Assembly: GCA_023231005.1 (NCBI GenBank)
Contig: JALNWG010000003.1
Span: 1-64,000, forward strand
Origin: Bacteroidales bacterium
Lineage (GTDB): Bacteria; Bacteroidota; Bacteroidia; Bacteroidales; FEN-979
Direction of reading: 5' to 3'
Length of the DNA stretch: 64,000 nt
Below are positions 28,539 through 39,302 of this stretch, one piece after another (within the stretch, counting starts at the first letter, position 1; each line of letters starts with the position of its first letter). The translations under genes and the position numbers were made by a program. The notes under the pieces were generated by a model. That model did no database searches and was not told the DNA's origin. It saw nothing but the letters and a program-made list of their open reading frames with translations.

Positions 28539-31307
28539 ATGGATTATAATTTTACAGAAATCGAAAAAAAATGGCAGAAATATTGGGTCGATCATAAAAC
28601 CTTTAAAACCGGTATTGACCTGTCCCGCCCTAAATTTTATGTCCTTGATATGTTTCCTTATCCCTCCGGAGCCGGCCTCCATGTAGGTCATCCGCTGGGA
28701 TATATTGCTTCGGATATTTATTCGCGTTACCAACGTTTAAATGGATTCAATGTACTTCATCCGATGGGTTATGACGCGTATGGTTTGCCAGCCGAGCAAT
28801 ATGCTATTCAAACCGGAACACATCCTGCGATAACTACCGAAAAAAATGTTACCCGGTACCGTGAACAGATGGATCAACTTGGATTTTGCTATGACTGGGA
28901 CCGGGAAGTCAAAACCTGTGATCCAGCCTATTACAAATGGACTCAATGGACTTTCATCCAGCTTTTCCATCATTGGTATAACAATAATACCAAAAAGGCG
29001 GAACCCATTGCATCATTGGTGCAGCATTTCGAAACGAAAGGGAATGAAGGGATTAACGCAGCCATGACCGCAAACGAAGATCATCTCTTTACTGCGGATC
29101 GATGGAACTCATTTTCTGAAAAACAGCAGTATGATATTCTCATGAACTACCGGCTGGCCTATCTTTCCGATGCCATGGTGAATTGGTGTCCCGAACTGGG
29201 TACGGTGCTTGCCAATGATGAGGTGGTCAATGGTTATTCGGTACGAGGCGGGCATCCGGTTGAGCGAAAATTAATGCGTCAATGGTTTCTCCGGATCACT
29301 GCTTATGCTCAGCGGCTTCTCGAGGGATTGGATTATGTTGATTTTTCCGATTCCCTGAAAGAAATGCAACGCAACTGGATCGGCCGTTCGCAGGGAGCTG
29401 AAATCCAATTTCCGATTAAAGATTCTATTTGTTCCCTGAAAATTTTTACAACCCGCCCAGATACCATATTCGGTTCCACCTTCATGGTGCTGGCTCCGGA
29501 ACATGAATTGATTGATACAATTACCACTCCCGATCACCGGGAAGCAGTAAAAACCTATATTCACAATGCCATAAACCGTTCGGAACGGGAACGGATGACA
29601 GAGGTAAAAAAGATCACCGGGGAATTTACGGGAGCCTATTGCCTTAACCCGTTTAACAATGAACCCATCCCCATCTGGATAGCCGATTATGTGTTGGCCG
29701 GATATGGAACTGGTGCCATTATGGCGGTACCGGCTCACGACAGCCGTGATTACGATTTCGCCAAGCACTTCGGTTTACCTGTCATTCAAGTGGTGTCGGG
29801 AGGAGATATTTCTGAAAGTTCCTACGATGCCAAAGAAGGAACACTGATCAATTCTGGTTTTATCAATGGCTTACAAGTGAAAGAAGCCATTCATGCCGTT
29901 ATTCAGAAGATCGTGGAACTCGGTTTGGGAAAAGGAACGGTCAATTTCCGTCTACGTGATGCCATTTTCAGCCGGCAACGTTATTGGGGAGAACCTTTTC
30001 CGGTATATTTCAAAGATGATATGGCTTATACCCTGGATGAAAGTGAACTCCCGCTCAGGCTGCCCGAAGTGGATGCGTATTTGCCTACCGAAACAGGAGA
30101 ACCTCCCCTGGCCCGGGCCAAAAATTGGATCACCCGGGAAGGCTACCCGCTCGAAACAAATACCATGCCCGGATTTGCCGGATCCAGCGGGTATTACCTC
30201 CGCTATATGGACCCACGCAACGATCAAGCCTACTTTTCCCCTGAAGCGGTAAATTACTGGCAGGATGTGGATCTTTATATCGGCGGCGACGAACATGCTA
30301 CCGGCCACCTGATCTATTCCCGTTTCTGGAATAAATTTCTTTTCGATATGGGCCTTTCAGTGAAAGAAGAGCCTTATAAAAAACTGATCAACCAGGGTAA
30401 AATTCAGGGAAGATCCAGTCTCGCTTACCGGATCAAAGGAACCAACACTTTTGTTTCCTTTGGTTTAAAAGACCAGTATGAAACCATCGAAATGCACGTA
30501 GATGTTAATTTGGTGGAAAATGATCTCCTGGATATTGATGCTTTCCGTCAATGGCGTCCCGACCTTGCCAATGTTGATTTTATCCTGGAAGAGGGGAAGT
30601 ATCACTGCGGTTATGCCGTTGAAAAAATGTCAAAGTCACTGTATAACGTGGTAAATCCCGATTTCCTGATTGGCAAATATGGTGCCGATACTTTCCGTTT
30701 ATATGAAATGTTCCTCGGTCCGCTTGAACAATCAAAGCCATGGGACACCAACGGGATCGAAGGAGTTTTCCGCTTTATCCGTAAGTTCTGGCGACTTTAT
30801 CATGATGATCAAAACAACTTCAGCGTTTCTCCTGAAACTCCTTCTGCTGTAGAACTGCGAACCCTTCATAAAACCATAAAAAAGATCCGGGAAGACATTG
30901 AACGGCTTTCCTTCAATACCGCAGTCAGTAATTTTATGATTTGCGTAAATGAACTCACTGATCTGAAATGCAACAAACGTGGAATTCTTAGCGATCTTGT
31001 CATCCTGATTGCTCCTTATGCCCCACACATCGCCGAAGAACTCTGGAACCAATTAGGAAATCCGGAAAGTATCACTTTTGCCACCTTCCCGGAATTTAAA
31101 CCTGAATACTTAGTAGAAAATACTTTTGAATATCCGGTTTCCTTTAATGGAAAAACCCGGTTCAAGCTCAAACTTGCCACAGATCTTTCATTGGCTGAAA
31201 TCGAAAAAGCAGCCCTGAATGCTGTTGATTCCGAAAAATGGTTACAGGGGAAACCTCCCCGCAAAGTCATCATTGTTCCAAAAAAAATCATCAATATTGT
31301 CATCTAA
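28539..31307 (+). CDS. leuS: Leucyl-tRNA synthetase
   Basis: 922 residues, a typical bacterial LeuRS, class I. The HIGH motif is HVGH at 48-51 within GAGLHVGHPLGY. The CP1 editing domain spans roughly 225-430 with TTRPDTIFGSTFM and the MAVPAHDSRDYDFA stretch that surrounds the editing Asp. KMSKS is at 696-700 (VEKMSKSLYNVVNP), followed by the anticodon-binding domain. It charges tRNA-Leu and clears mischarged Ile or Val products. It has its own -7 box; the alpha-2-macroglobulin-like gene starts 10 bases after its stop, so both may be on one transcript. Confidence 0.98.
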   Translation: MDYNFTEIEKKWQKYWVDHKTFKTGIDLSRPKFYVLDMFPYPSGAGLHVGHPLGYIASDIYSRYQRLNGFNVLHPMGYDAYGLPAEQYAIQTGTHPAITTEKNVTRYREQMDQLGFCYDWDREVKTCDPAYYKWTQWTFIQLFHHWYNNNTKKAEPIASLVQHFETKGNEGINAAMTANEDHLFTADRWNSFSEKQQYDILMNYRLAYLSDAMVNWCPELGTVLANDEVVNGYSVRGGHPVERKLMRQWFLRITAYAQRLLEGLDYVDFSDSLKEMQRNWIGRSQGAEIQFPIKDSICSLKIFTTRPDTIFGSTFMVLAPEHELIDTITTPDHREAVKTYIHNAINRSERERMTEVKKITGEFTGAYCLNPFNNEPIPIWIADYVLAGYGTGAIMAVPAHDSRDYDFAKHFGLPVIQVVSGGDISESSYDAKEGTLINSGFINGLQVKEAIHAVIQKIVELGLGKGTVNFRLRDAIFSRQRYWGEPFPVYFKDDMAYTLDESELPLRLPEVDAYLPTETGEPPLARAKNWITREGYPLETNTMPGFAGSSGYYLRYMDPRNDQAYFSPEAVNYWQDVDLYIGGDEHATGHLIYSRFWNKFLFDMGLSVKEEPYKKLINQGKIQGRSSLAYRIKGTNTFVSFGLKDQYETIEMHVDVNLVENDLLDIDAFRQWRPDLANVDFILEEGKYHCGYAVEKMSKSLYNVVNPDFLIGKYGADTFRLYEMFLGPLEQSKPWDTNGIEGVFRFIRKFWRLYHDDQNNFSVSPETPSAVELRTLHKTIKKIREDIERLSFNTAVSNFMICVNELTDLKCNKRGILSDLVILIAPYAPHIAEELWNQLGNPESITFATFPEFKPEYLVENTFEYPVSFNGKTRFKLKLATDLSLAEIEKAALNAVDSEKWLQGKPPRKVIIVPKKIINIVI

Positions 31308-31317
31308 TCTCAAGACC

Positions 31318-34300
31318 ATGAAAACCAAAATATTCGCATTCGCTCCGCTCCTATTCGTTCTTTTGGTTTTTTTCTCCTTTGCAAGCCGGGCGCAAAACCA
31401 ACAGATTCCTAAGCAGGATTTCACCAAGGTCTGGATTTCTGTCGATTCACTAACCAACCTGGGCCAACCCAAATCAGCCCTTGCTCTGGTAAATAAAATC
31501 TATCTCCAGGCAAAAAATGGAAAGAACACCCCGCAATATCTGAAAGCCATTCTTTATCGTGTCCGGCTTAATTCGGATTTTCAGGAAGATTTTCTGAATC
31601 AAACCATCCGCGACCTGAAAAATGACTTGAAACAAAGTGAAGAACCTGCTGTTTCTGTGATTCACTCCATATTGGGAGAGTTCTATTGGAAATATGAACA
31701 GCAAAACGCTTATCGTTTCCGCAACCGGACCCAAACAACGACGGTAAAAAGCGACAGTCTTGCTGCCTGGGACCTCCACACCATCGCCGAAGCAATCACC
31801 AACGAATATTTGTTATCGCTGGCCAATCAGCACCTCACCAAAACAATTCCCATCAAATCGTGGAAAGCCGTTCTGGAATTCCCCGAAAAAAACGAAGAGG
31901 GAATGTCGATCCAGCTACAACCCACTTTATATGATTTTCTGGCTTCCAGAGCACTTAGTTTTTTCACCTCAAACCGCGATCTATTTAATCAACCTCCTTT
32001 GGGATTTCAGATAAACCGACCTGAATTTTTTGCTCCTACGTCACAATTCATTGGTTTTTTGCCGGGAACCACCCCATTTTCAGATCACTTCCTTCACTAT
32101 GATTCAATTTCATCTGACTATATCGCTTTTCGACTCTATCAACAACTCCTCGAATTTCATCTTGGCGATAAAGATCCTACCGCGCTTACCGATGCAGAAC
32201 TAAATCGTCTGGAATTTGTGAAAAACCAGTCTGTCGCTGTGAATGCCGATAGTTTGTACGGCCAGGCGCTTATCGATCTTGAAAAGACAAAACTATCTTT
32301 CCCTTGCGGAACCAATGTTTCCTATACATTAGCCAACTGGTTCAAGGAACAGGGGCAGTTGTACCAGCCGCTGGTATCGGATAAACATCAATGGGATCTT
32401 AAAACAGCTCTGGGAGTTTGTAAAGCTGCCATCAAACGGTTCCCCTTGTCGGCAGGAGCAAAAAATTGTAATAATCTCGTAAAAACCATCCGGGAGACAA
32501 CTCTTCAACTTACAGCTGAATCGGCCATTGTAGCTGAAAAACCCGCATTGGCGCTGTTGGATTATCAAAATCTTCATGGGGTCTTTTTCCGTTTGGTAAA
32601 ATTGGATCCGGAAACCTATGATGAAAAAATCGGGCCTTTAGACAATAAGAAATTATTAGAATATCTGCGATCGCTTGAGGTTGTCAAAGCATGGACGGTT
32701 AATTTACCGGATGAAGGTGATTTTCAACATCATCGGACAGAAATTCCCATTCCTGGAGTTGCACCGGGATTGTATATGCTTCTTGGCTCTTCCGATCAGG
32801 ATTTCAAAGATCCGGCACATACTTACGGTTATACACCACTCTGGTCAACATCCATCAGCTATATCAGCAAACACAATGACGATGGCAGCCTCAACTACTT
32901 TATTTTAAATCGTGAAACCGGGTTGCCGATCGCTGGAGCCAAGGTTGAAGTATGGGTTAAAAAGTATGATTATCACAGTCGGCAGTATACCAGCTCTAAA
33001 CTGGCTGATTATACAACCGATCAACAAGGATTCTTCTCCATACCTCCGGTGGAAAACAATGCCAGAAATACCAGTCCTTACCTGAAAATACGAATGAAAG
33101 ATGATTTTTTCATCACCTCTTCTTATCTGCAATATCCAGTTTCTACTTCGGAAAAATCCGCTCTTCAGACTTTTTTCTATACTGACCGCGCCATATATCG
33201 GCCCGGGCAAAATATTTATTTTAAGGGAATTCTTGTAGAAAAAACAGGTGTCAGGACAAACATCAAGCCCGGATACACTACCCAAGTGATCTTCACAGGG
33301 GCAAATGGTCAGCAAATTGCCAAACAATCTTTCACAACCAATGAATTTGGCTCTTTTCATGGGTCCTTTACAGCACCTCAGGGAGTTTTATTAGGTCAAA
33401 TGACGATTTCCAATGAGTCGGGATCAGCTTCTGTTTCCGTGGAAGAGTATAAGAGACCCACTTTCGAAGTGACCTTTCAGCCGCTCGAAGGTAATTACCG
33501 GTTGAGCGAATCGCTTACGGTTGCAGGAAAAGCATCGGCTTATTCAGGAAATCCGATAGACCAGGCCACCGTTAAATTCAGGGTGGTCCGCACAGCCCGT
33601 TTCCCTTTTTGGGAGCGAGGCTGGTACTGGCCAAGGCCGGAAAACTCCGAGTCAGATATTACACAGGGGATAACCAAAACCGACCAGGATGGAAAATTCC
33701 AGGTTGTTTTTGTCGCTACCCCTGACCTCACCATTGAAAAAAACACCAAACCTGTTTTCGATTTTGTTGTTTATGCTGATGTTACAGATCTCAACGGTGA
33801 AACTCAATCGGTTCAACAAACCGTCTCCGTAGGATATCAATCCTTACTGGTGGATGCCGGAATCCCGGAACTGGTCAGCCTTTCAACGGATACCCTTTTT
33901 AAAATCAAGACAACCAACTTAAATGGCAAACCAACTCCGGTAAACATGACCATTACCCTCCGGCAGCTTCGTCAACCCGACCGTGCTTTTAAACCCCGAC
34001 TTTGGGAACAGCCTGACCGGCCTCTCATGACAAGAACCGAGTTTTATTCTCAGTTCCCTTATGATATCTATGGTGATGAAAATAATCCAGCTACCTGGCA
34101 TAAAACAAATACCCTTTTCATAAAAACATGGAATACGGCTTCCGATTCATTGTTGAATTTCCGCAATACGTCAACGATCATTCGGAATCCTGGTTCATAT
34201 CAGCTTACTCTTTCTGCTGTTGATCCTTTCGGCGAAAAAATTGAAACCAACACCTTTTTCACTGTTTATGATCCTTCCTCCAAAGAGGTGCCGGAACAAA

Positions 34301-37300
34301 CAATTAACTGGTTCGTCCCTTTAAAAACCTCCGGTGAACCTGGAGAAAATGCAAAGTTCCTCATCGGATCCAAAGAAGATAACATCAATATGATCTATGA
34401 GATCAGGGTACACGACAGTCTTGTTTCAAGAGCGCATCTCCAGCTTTCCGATCAGTCTTCCTTGCTGGAAATACCGATCCGGGAAAATTATCGTGGAAAT
34501 TTTACTGTAAATTTTTTCTTTGTAAAATTTAACCGGGTATTCAAGAACAGTCAGGTTGTGCAGGTTCCATATACCAATAAAAAACTCGACATCGCCTTTG
34601 AAACCTTCCGGAACAAGCTGGAACCAGGCGCTACCGAAGAGTGGAAAATCCGGATCACCAATCCTAAGAAACAAGGAGTTCGGGCTGAATTTTTAGCCGG
34701 CATGTACGATGCTTCATTGGATGTATTTCATACCAATCCCTGGACTTTTAACCTGTTTCCACATTATTTAGGCCTGGATTTTTGGGATGTTGAAGCCTCT
34801 TTCATAACCACTTCAGGACAATGGTACAACTCCAGAGAAGAGAATGAAGCAGATTTCTTTCCTGTTTATTATCATTTAAATTGGTTTGGGTTAGCTTATT
34901 TTGATGGATTTGGTCATAATCTTTATCTAAGAAAAAGTGCAGCTGGAATGGTTGAAGCTCCCGTTAATGTACCCGGAATTACTCAACAAGCAGAACTTTC
35001 TTTTCCTGCAATCTCCGAAGATACAGAAGCCTCAGCGTCAGGAAAAAATGCTGTAATTACCCAGATAAAGCCTCCTTCACCCGGAATTCAAATCCGGCGG
35101 GATTTTCGGGAAACTGCTTTTTTCTATCCTGATCTGGTGACCGACTCCACCGGAAACCTGATTCTTAAATTTACAGTTCCTGAATCCTTGACGCGATGGA
35201 AATTACAGGGATTGGCTACCACAAAAGATTTGAATTACGGACTGGTGGAAAAAGAGTTGGTAACCAAAAAAGAACTCATGGTATTTCCGAATTTTCCTCG
35301 TTTTGTACGACAGGGAGATACCGTTTTGGTCAGTGCCCGGGTTGTAAATCTTACCGAGACCCCACTCAATGGCTCAGCAATGTTGTCTCTTACGGATCCT
35401 CTTTCGCAACAATCATTGAATTCTCTTATCCTTTCCTCTTCCGCCCCCCAGTTCATTCGTTCTTCTGCAGTTTTCACTTGGAAAATCTATATTCCCGTAA
35501 ATTCCAGTCTCTCTGTTTTACAATACCGGTGCATGGCTAATGCCGGCAATTTCAGCGATGGCGAAGAAAATATCTTACCGGTTCTGACCAACCGGATGCT
35601 GGTTACCGAAACCCTCCCACTCCCGGTAAGGGGGAAAGAAAGTGTAGACTTTACCTTTGAAAAATTATTGAAATCAACAGCGGAGGGAAACAGCGGTACA
35701 ACGCTGAAAAACTACCGTCTGACCCTCGAATTTGCTTCCAATCCGGCATGGTATGCCATTCAGGCGCTTCCTTCTTTGAATGAACAACCTTATAAACATG
35801 CTGATGCGATATTTGCTGCTTTTTATGCCAATAGTATTGCTTCATTTATTGCAAATTCAAACCCCAGGATCAAAACAGTTTTTGAAAGCTGGAAAACACT
35901 TACTCCGGATGCCCTATCTTCCAATCTCGAAAAAAACCAATCTCTGAAATCTGCGGTTTTACAAGAAACACCCTGGTTGACTGAGGCAAAATCGGAATCG
36001 GAAAGAAAACAAAAACTAGGGTTGTTTTTCGATTTAAACGACCTTGAGCAAAGTCTCCGGACCAATCTTTTAATGCTTCAGAAACTTCAACTGCCTTCGG
36101 GTGCATGGGCCTGGTTTGAAGGGATGCCTGAGAACCGCTGGATTACCCAGAACATCATCACCGGACTTGGCCACCTTGACCATCTTGGAATTGCAGGGAT
36201 AAAAAAAGACCCCGCCACCTGGCAAATGGTGCAGAAAGGAATTAAATATCTTGATAATGAATTGCTGAAGGATTATCAGAATCTGAAAAATGACAATAAA
36301 GTGAAGCTGGAAGAAAATCATCTTTCGGCTACTCAGATCCAATATCTATATGCCCGTAGCTACTTTTTAAACAATTCCGCATTTAATAACAAAGAAGCTT
36401 TCGACTACTACACAAAACAGGCAGAAAAATATTGGCTGCAACAAGACCGCTATAATCAGGGAATGATAGCGTTGGCATTAACCAGACTGGGAAATACAGA
36501 GGCTCCCGGGTTGATCCTGAAATCGCTTTCTGAAAAGGCTCTACATTCGACTGAGATGGGAATGTACTGGTCGCATGAAAGCGAATATAGCCGGGTTCAA
36601 GCACCCATCGAAACCCAGGCTTTATTGATTGAAGCATTTAATGAAATAGCATCGGATGATCAGGCAGTAGAAGAAATGAAAATCTGGTTGTTGAAGCAAA
36701 AGCAAACTCAGGATTGGTCCACTTCACGGGCTACTATTGAGGCTTGCTATGCCCTTTTACTTCGCGGTACAGATTTGCTCGCTACCGAAGAAAAGGCAGG
36801 GCCCGGTGCTATAATTACGTTGGGAAAAGAAAAAATCAATGTCGATCAGCTGACAGATATTCAAAAAGAAGCCGGAACGGGTTACTTTCAATATTCATGG
36901 AGTGGCCGGGAAATCAAACCGGAAATGGGAAAAATCACCGTATCAAAATCTGATAAAGGGATAGCCTGGGGTGCAGTGTACTGGCAATATTTCGAAGATC
37001 TTGATAAAATAACTCCTGCTAACACCCCGCTGCATATCGAAAAAAAATTGTATATCGAAAAAAACGCTCCTGCCGGCCCGATTCTGGAGCCGATTTTCGG
37101 CAATTCCCAAATCAATAGTACTTTAAAAATCGGAGATAAAATAAAAGCCCGAATTATTCTTACGGTCGATCGCAACCTGGATTTTGTACACATGAAAGAC
37201 CTGCGCGCCAGTGCTCTTGAACCTTATTATATTTCATCATCTGCCTCACAGGAATCGGAATCGGGCTATCGTTATCAGGATGGTTTGGGATATTATCAAA

Positions 37301-37482
37301 GTACGACCGATATCGCGACCAACTTCTTTTTCGACCATCTTCCAAAAGGAACTTATGTGTTTGAATATACGATGAAGGTAAACACTGCAGGAGAATATTC
37401 CAATGGGATCACTACCGTTCAATGCTTGTATGCCCCCGAATTTTCCGCTCATTCTGAAGGCATCCGCATCAAGGTGGAATAA
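31318..37482 (+). CDS. Alpha-2-macroglobulin-like protein lacking the thioester
   Basis: 2,054 residues from the ATG at 31318, ten bases after leuS. A signal peptide (about 1-24, FAFAPLLFVLLVF ... SRAQ) without a lipobox Cys suggests a soluble periplasmic or secreted protein. A helical region of about 480 residues precedes the macroglobulin domains: a carboxypeptidase-regulatory-like fold near LNRETGLPIAGAKV, the MG2-like YTDRAIYRPGQNIYFKG, VSVEEYKRPTFEV, the bait/alpha-2-macroglobulin core ending with FPNFPRFVRQGD, and the alpha-alpha toroid at about 1480-1830. Where relatives have the thioester CxEQ after PYG, this one reads QPYKHADA (1490-1497), so the covalent protease trap is lost. Relatives are often paired with penicillin-binding protein 1C; none is seen here. 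Confidence 0.9.
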   Translation: MKTKIFAFAPLLFVLLVFFSFASRAQNQQIPKQDFTKVWISVDSLTNLGQPKSALALVNKIYLQAKNGKNTPQYLKAILYRVRLNSDFQEDFLNQTIRDLKNDLKQSEEPAVSVIHSILGEFYWKYEQQNAYRFRNRTQTTTVKSDSLAAWDLHTIAEAITNEYLLSLANQHLTKTIPIKSWKAVLEFPEKNEEGMSIQLQPTLYDFLASRALSFFTSNRDLFNQPPLGFQINRPEFFAPTSQFIGFLPGTTPFSDHFLHYDSISSDYIAFRLYQQLLEFHLGDKDPTALTDAELNRLEFVKNQSVAVNADSLYGQALIDLEKTKLSFPCGTNVSYTLANWFKEQGQLYQPLVSDKHQWDLKTALGVCKAAIKRFPLSAGAKNCNNLVKTIRETTLQLTAESAIVAEKPALALLDYQNLHGVFFRLVKLDPETYDEKIGPLDNKKLLEYLRSLEVVKAWTVNLPDEGDFQHHRTEIPIPGVAPGLYMLLGSSDQDFKDPAHTYGYTPLWSTSISYISKHNDDGSLNYFILNRETGLPIAGAKVEVWVKKYDYHSRQYTSSKLADYTTDQQGFFSIPPVENNARNTSPYLKIRMKDDFFITSSYLQYPVSTSEKSALQTFFYTDRAIYRPGQNIYFKGILVEKTGVRTNIKPGYTTQVIFTGANGQQIAKQSFTTNEFGSFHGSFTAPQGVLLGQMTISNESGSASVSVEEYKRPTFEVTFQPLEGNYRLSESLTVAGKASAYSGNPIDQATVKFRVVRTARFPFWERGWYWPRPENSESDITQGITKTDQDGKFQVVFVATPDLTIEKNTKPVFDFVVYADVTDLNGETQSVQQTVSVGYQSLLVDAGIPELVSLSTDTLFKIKTTNLNGKPTPVNMTITLRQLRQPDRAFKPRLWEQPDRPLMTRTEFYSQFPYDIYGDENNPATWHKTNTLFIKTWNTASDSLLNFRNTSTIIRNPGSYQLTLSAVDPFGEKIETNTFFTVYDPSSKEVPEQTINWFVPLKTSGEPGENAKFLIGSKEDNINMIYEIRVHDSLVSRAHLQLSDQSSLLEIPIRENYRGNFTVNFFFVKFNRVFKNSQVVQVPYTNKKLDIAFETFRNKLEPGATEEWKIRITNPKKQGVRAEFLAGMYDASLDVFHTNPWTFNLFPHYLGLDFWDVEASFITTSGQWYNSREENEADFFPVYYHLNWFGLAYFDGFGHNLYLRKSAAGMVEAPVNVPGITQQAELSFPAISEDTEASASGKNAVITQIKPPSPGIQIRRDFRETAFFYPDLVTDSTGNLILKFTVPESLTRWKLQGLATTKDLNYGLVEKELVTKKELMVFPNFPRFVRQGDTVLVSARVVNLTETPLNGSAMLSLTDPLSQQSLNSLILSSSAPQFIRSSAVFTWKIYIPVNSSLSVLQYRCMANAGNFSDGEENILPVLTNRMLVTETLPLPVRGKESVDFTFEKLLKSTAEGNSGTTLKNYRLTLEFASNPAWYAIQALPSLNEQPYKHADAIFAAFYANSIASFIANSNPRIKTVFESWKTLTPDALSSNLEKNQSLKSAVLQETPWLTEAKSESERKQKLGLFFDLNDLEQSLRTNLLMLQKLQLPSGAWAWFEGMPENRWITQNIITGLGHLDHLGIAGIKKDPATWQMVQKGIKYLDNELLKDYQNLKNDNKVKLEENHLSATQIQYLYARSYFLNNSAFNNKEAFDYYTKQAEKYWLQQDRYNQGMIALALTRLGNTEAPGLILKSLSEKALHSTEMGMYWSHESEYSRVQAPIETQALLIEAFNEIASDDQAVEEMKIWLLKQKQTQDWSTSRATIEACYALLLRGTDLLATEEKAGPGAIITLGKEKINVDQLTDIQKEAGTGYFQYSWSGREIKPEMGKITVSKSDKGIAWGAVYWQYFEDLDKITPANTPLHIEKKLYIEKNAPAGPILEPIFGNSQINSTLKIGDKIKARIILTVDRNLDFVHMKDLRASALEPYYISSSASQESESGYRYQDGLGYYQSTTDIATNFFFDHLPKGTYVFEYTMKVNTAGEYSNGITTVQCLYAPEFSAHSEGIRIKVE

Positions 37483-37501
37483 ATTTGTCATCCTTTCTTC
37501 C

Positions 37502-37509
37502 TACCTTTG
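37502..37509 (+). promoter_or_regulatory. -7 promoter box of aspS
   Basis: Perfect TAccTTTG 22 bases before the aspS ATG and 20 after the macroglobulin stop, so aspS can be transcribed on its own. No clear -33 TTTG at the usual distance. Confidence 0.55.
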
Positions 37510-37531
37510 TATCCTGATAAATTAACAGACA

Positions 37532-39277
37532 ATGCTCCGAACTCACACCTGTGGCGAATTAAATATGGCACATGTTGGCCAGGAAGTCACTTTAACCGGC
37601 TGGCTCCAGCGCTCCCGCGACATGGGAGGCCTTACATTTATTGATCTTCGCGATCGTTATGGCATTACCCAATTGGTTTTTAATATGGAAGTGAACAGCG
37701 CGTTATGCGTAGAAGCACGCAAGTTGGGTCGCGAATTTGTACTCTCGGTAAAAGGAAAAGTAGCCGAACGAAGTAATAAAAATGCCAAAATGGCTACCGG
37801 AGATATTGAAATTTTGGTTGGTTCTTTTTCTGTGTTGAATGTCTCGAAAACCCCGCCTTTCACCATCGAAGAGAATACAGATGGGGGAGAAGAACTACGG
37901 ATGAAATACCGTTATCTCGATTTACGGCGAAACATGAACCTGAAAAACCTGGAGTTGCGTCATAAAATGGGTATCGAAACCCGGAACTATTTGAATAATC
38001 AACAATTTCTGGAGATCGAAACACCGTATATGATCAAATCTACCCCAGAAGGGGCCCGCGACTTTGTAGTACCTTCCCGAATGAATCCCGGTCAGTTTTA
38101 TGCCCTCCCCCAATCTCCGCAACAATTCAAACAGCTTTTGATGGTGGCAGGATTTGACCGTTATTTTCAAATCGTACGCTGTTTTCGCGATGAAGATCTT
38201 CGAGCCGATCGTCAGCCGGAATTTACTCAGATCGATTGTGAAATGTCTTTTATAACTCAGGAAGACATCCTCAATACCTTTGAAGGATTAACCAAACATC
38301 TTTTCAGGTCAGTTCTGAATATAGAGATGGGCGATTTTCCAAGAATGTCGTTCGATCAGGCCATGAAATTGTATGGCTCCGACAAACCAGATCTTCGCTT
38401 CGAAATGACTTTCACTGAACTTAACGAACTGGTAAAGGGAAAAAATTTCAAAGTGTTTGACGAAGCCGAACTGATCGTCGGAATTAATGCCAGGGGATGT
38501 AGTGAATATTCGCGAAAACAACTGGATGAACTGACTGATTTTGTGAAACGACCCCAGGTAGGCGCTTCCGGCTTGGTCTATTTACGTTACAACCTGGATG
38601 GGACAGTGAAATCATCCGTCGATAAATTTTACACGCCGGAAGATCTTAAAGCCATTTTATCCAAATTCAACGCCCAGCTCGGGGATCTGATTCTGATCCT
38701 GGCCGGAAAAGAGGAAAAAACCAGGACAGCGCTTGGAACGTTACGGCTGGAATTGGGAAAACGTTTGGGCTTGATCCGTAAAGGTGATTTTAAACCTTTG
38801 TGGGTTATTGATTTTCCGCTTCTGGAATGGGATGATGAAACTCGACGTTACTATGCCAAACACCATCCTTTTACCGCTCCGAAACCAGAGGATATTCCAT
38901 TGCTCGACACCGATACCGGTGCAGTCAGAGCCAATGCATACGATCTGGTGATCAATGGCTCTGAAGTCGGCGGAGGTTCCATCCGGATCCACAATAAAGA
39001 ATTGCAGAAAAAAATGTTCTCAGTTCTGGGCTATTCGGAGGAAGAGGCTGCCGATCAGTTCGGGTTCCTGATGAACGCTTTCGAATATGGAGCTCCCCCC
39101 CATGGCGGGATTGCATTTGGTTTCGACCGCCTGACAACAGTATTCGCCGGAGCTGAATCGATTCGTGATTTTATTGCTTTCCCAAAAAATAACTCGGGCC
39201 GCGATGTGATGATCGACTCCCCGGCACCGATTAAATTAGAACAACTAAACGAGTTGGGAATAAAATTGGTGAAATAA
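37532..39277 (+). CDS. aspS: Aspartyl-tRNA synthetase
   Basis: 581 residues, a bacterial-type class IIb AspRS. The N-terminal OB-fold anticodon domain shows GWLQRSRDMGGLTFIDLRDR at about 23-42. Motif 2 lies around IVRCFRDEDLRADRQPEFTQ, the GAD insertion (bacterial type) around residues 280-420, and motif 3 is GIAFGFDRLTTVFAG near the end. It charges tRNA-Asp. Whether it also charges tRNA-Asn cannot be decided here. It has its own -7 box and ends convergently with a small lipoprotein gene. Confidence 0.97.
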   Translation: MLRTHTCGELNMAHVGQEVTLTGWLQRSRDMGGLTFIDLRDRYGITQLVFNMEVNSALCVEARKLGREFVLSVKGKVAERSNKNAKMATGDIEILVGSFSVLNVSKTPPFTIEENTDGGEELRMKYRYLDLRRNMNLKNLELRHKMGIETRNYLNNQQFLEIETPYMIKSTPEGARDFVVPSRMNPGQFYALPQSPQQFKQLLMVAGFDRYFQIVRCFRDEDLRADRQPEFTQIDCEMSFITQEDILNTFEGLTKHLFRSVLNIEMGDFPRMSFDQAMKLYGSDKPDLRFEMTFTELNELVKGKNFKVFDEAELIVGINARGCSEYSRKQLDELTDFVKRPQVGASGLVYLRYNLDGTVKSSVDKFYTPEDLKAILSKFNAQLGDLILILAGKEEKTRTALGTLRLELGKRLGLIRKGDFKPLWVIDFPLLEWDDETRRYYAKHHPFTAPKPEDIPLLDTDTGAVRANAYDLVINGSEVGGGSIRIHNKELQKKMFSVLGYSEEEAADQFGFLMNAFEYGAPPHGGIAFGFDRLTTVFAGAESIRDFIAFPKNNSGRDVMIDSPAPIKLEQLNELGIKLVK

Positions 39278-39283
39278 AGTATC

Positions 39284-39298
39284 TGGCTTTACAAGCCA
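39284..39298. terminator. Small hairpin between aspS and the lipoprotein gene
   Basis: TGGCTT and AAGCCA form a 6-bp stem with a 3-base loop between two convergent genes 25 bases apart. The tails on both sides are only weakly T-rich, so termination is uncertain. Confidence 0.4.
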
Positions 39299-39302
39299 TC
39301 TC

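Noticed and set aside
29271..29768. 165-codon minus-strand frame inside leuS
   Set aside because: Shadow of the leuS editing domain; no start signal or domain of its own.
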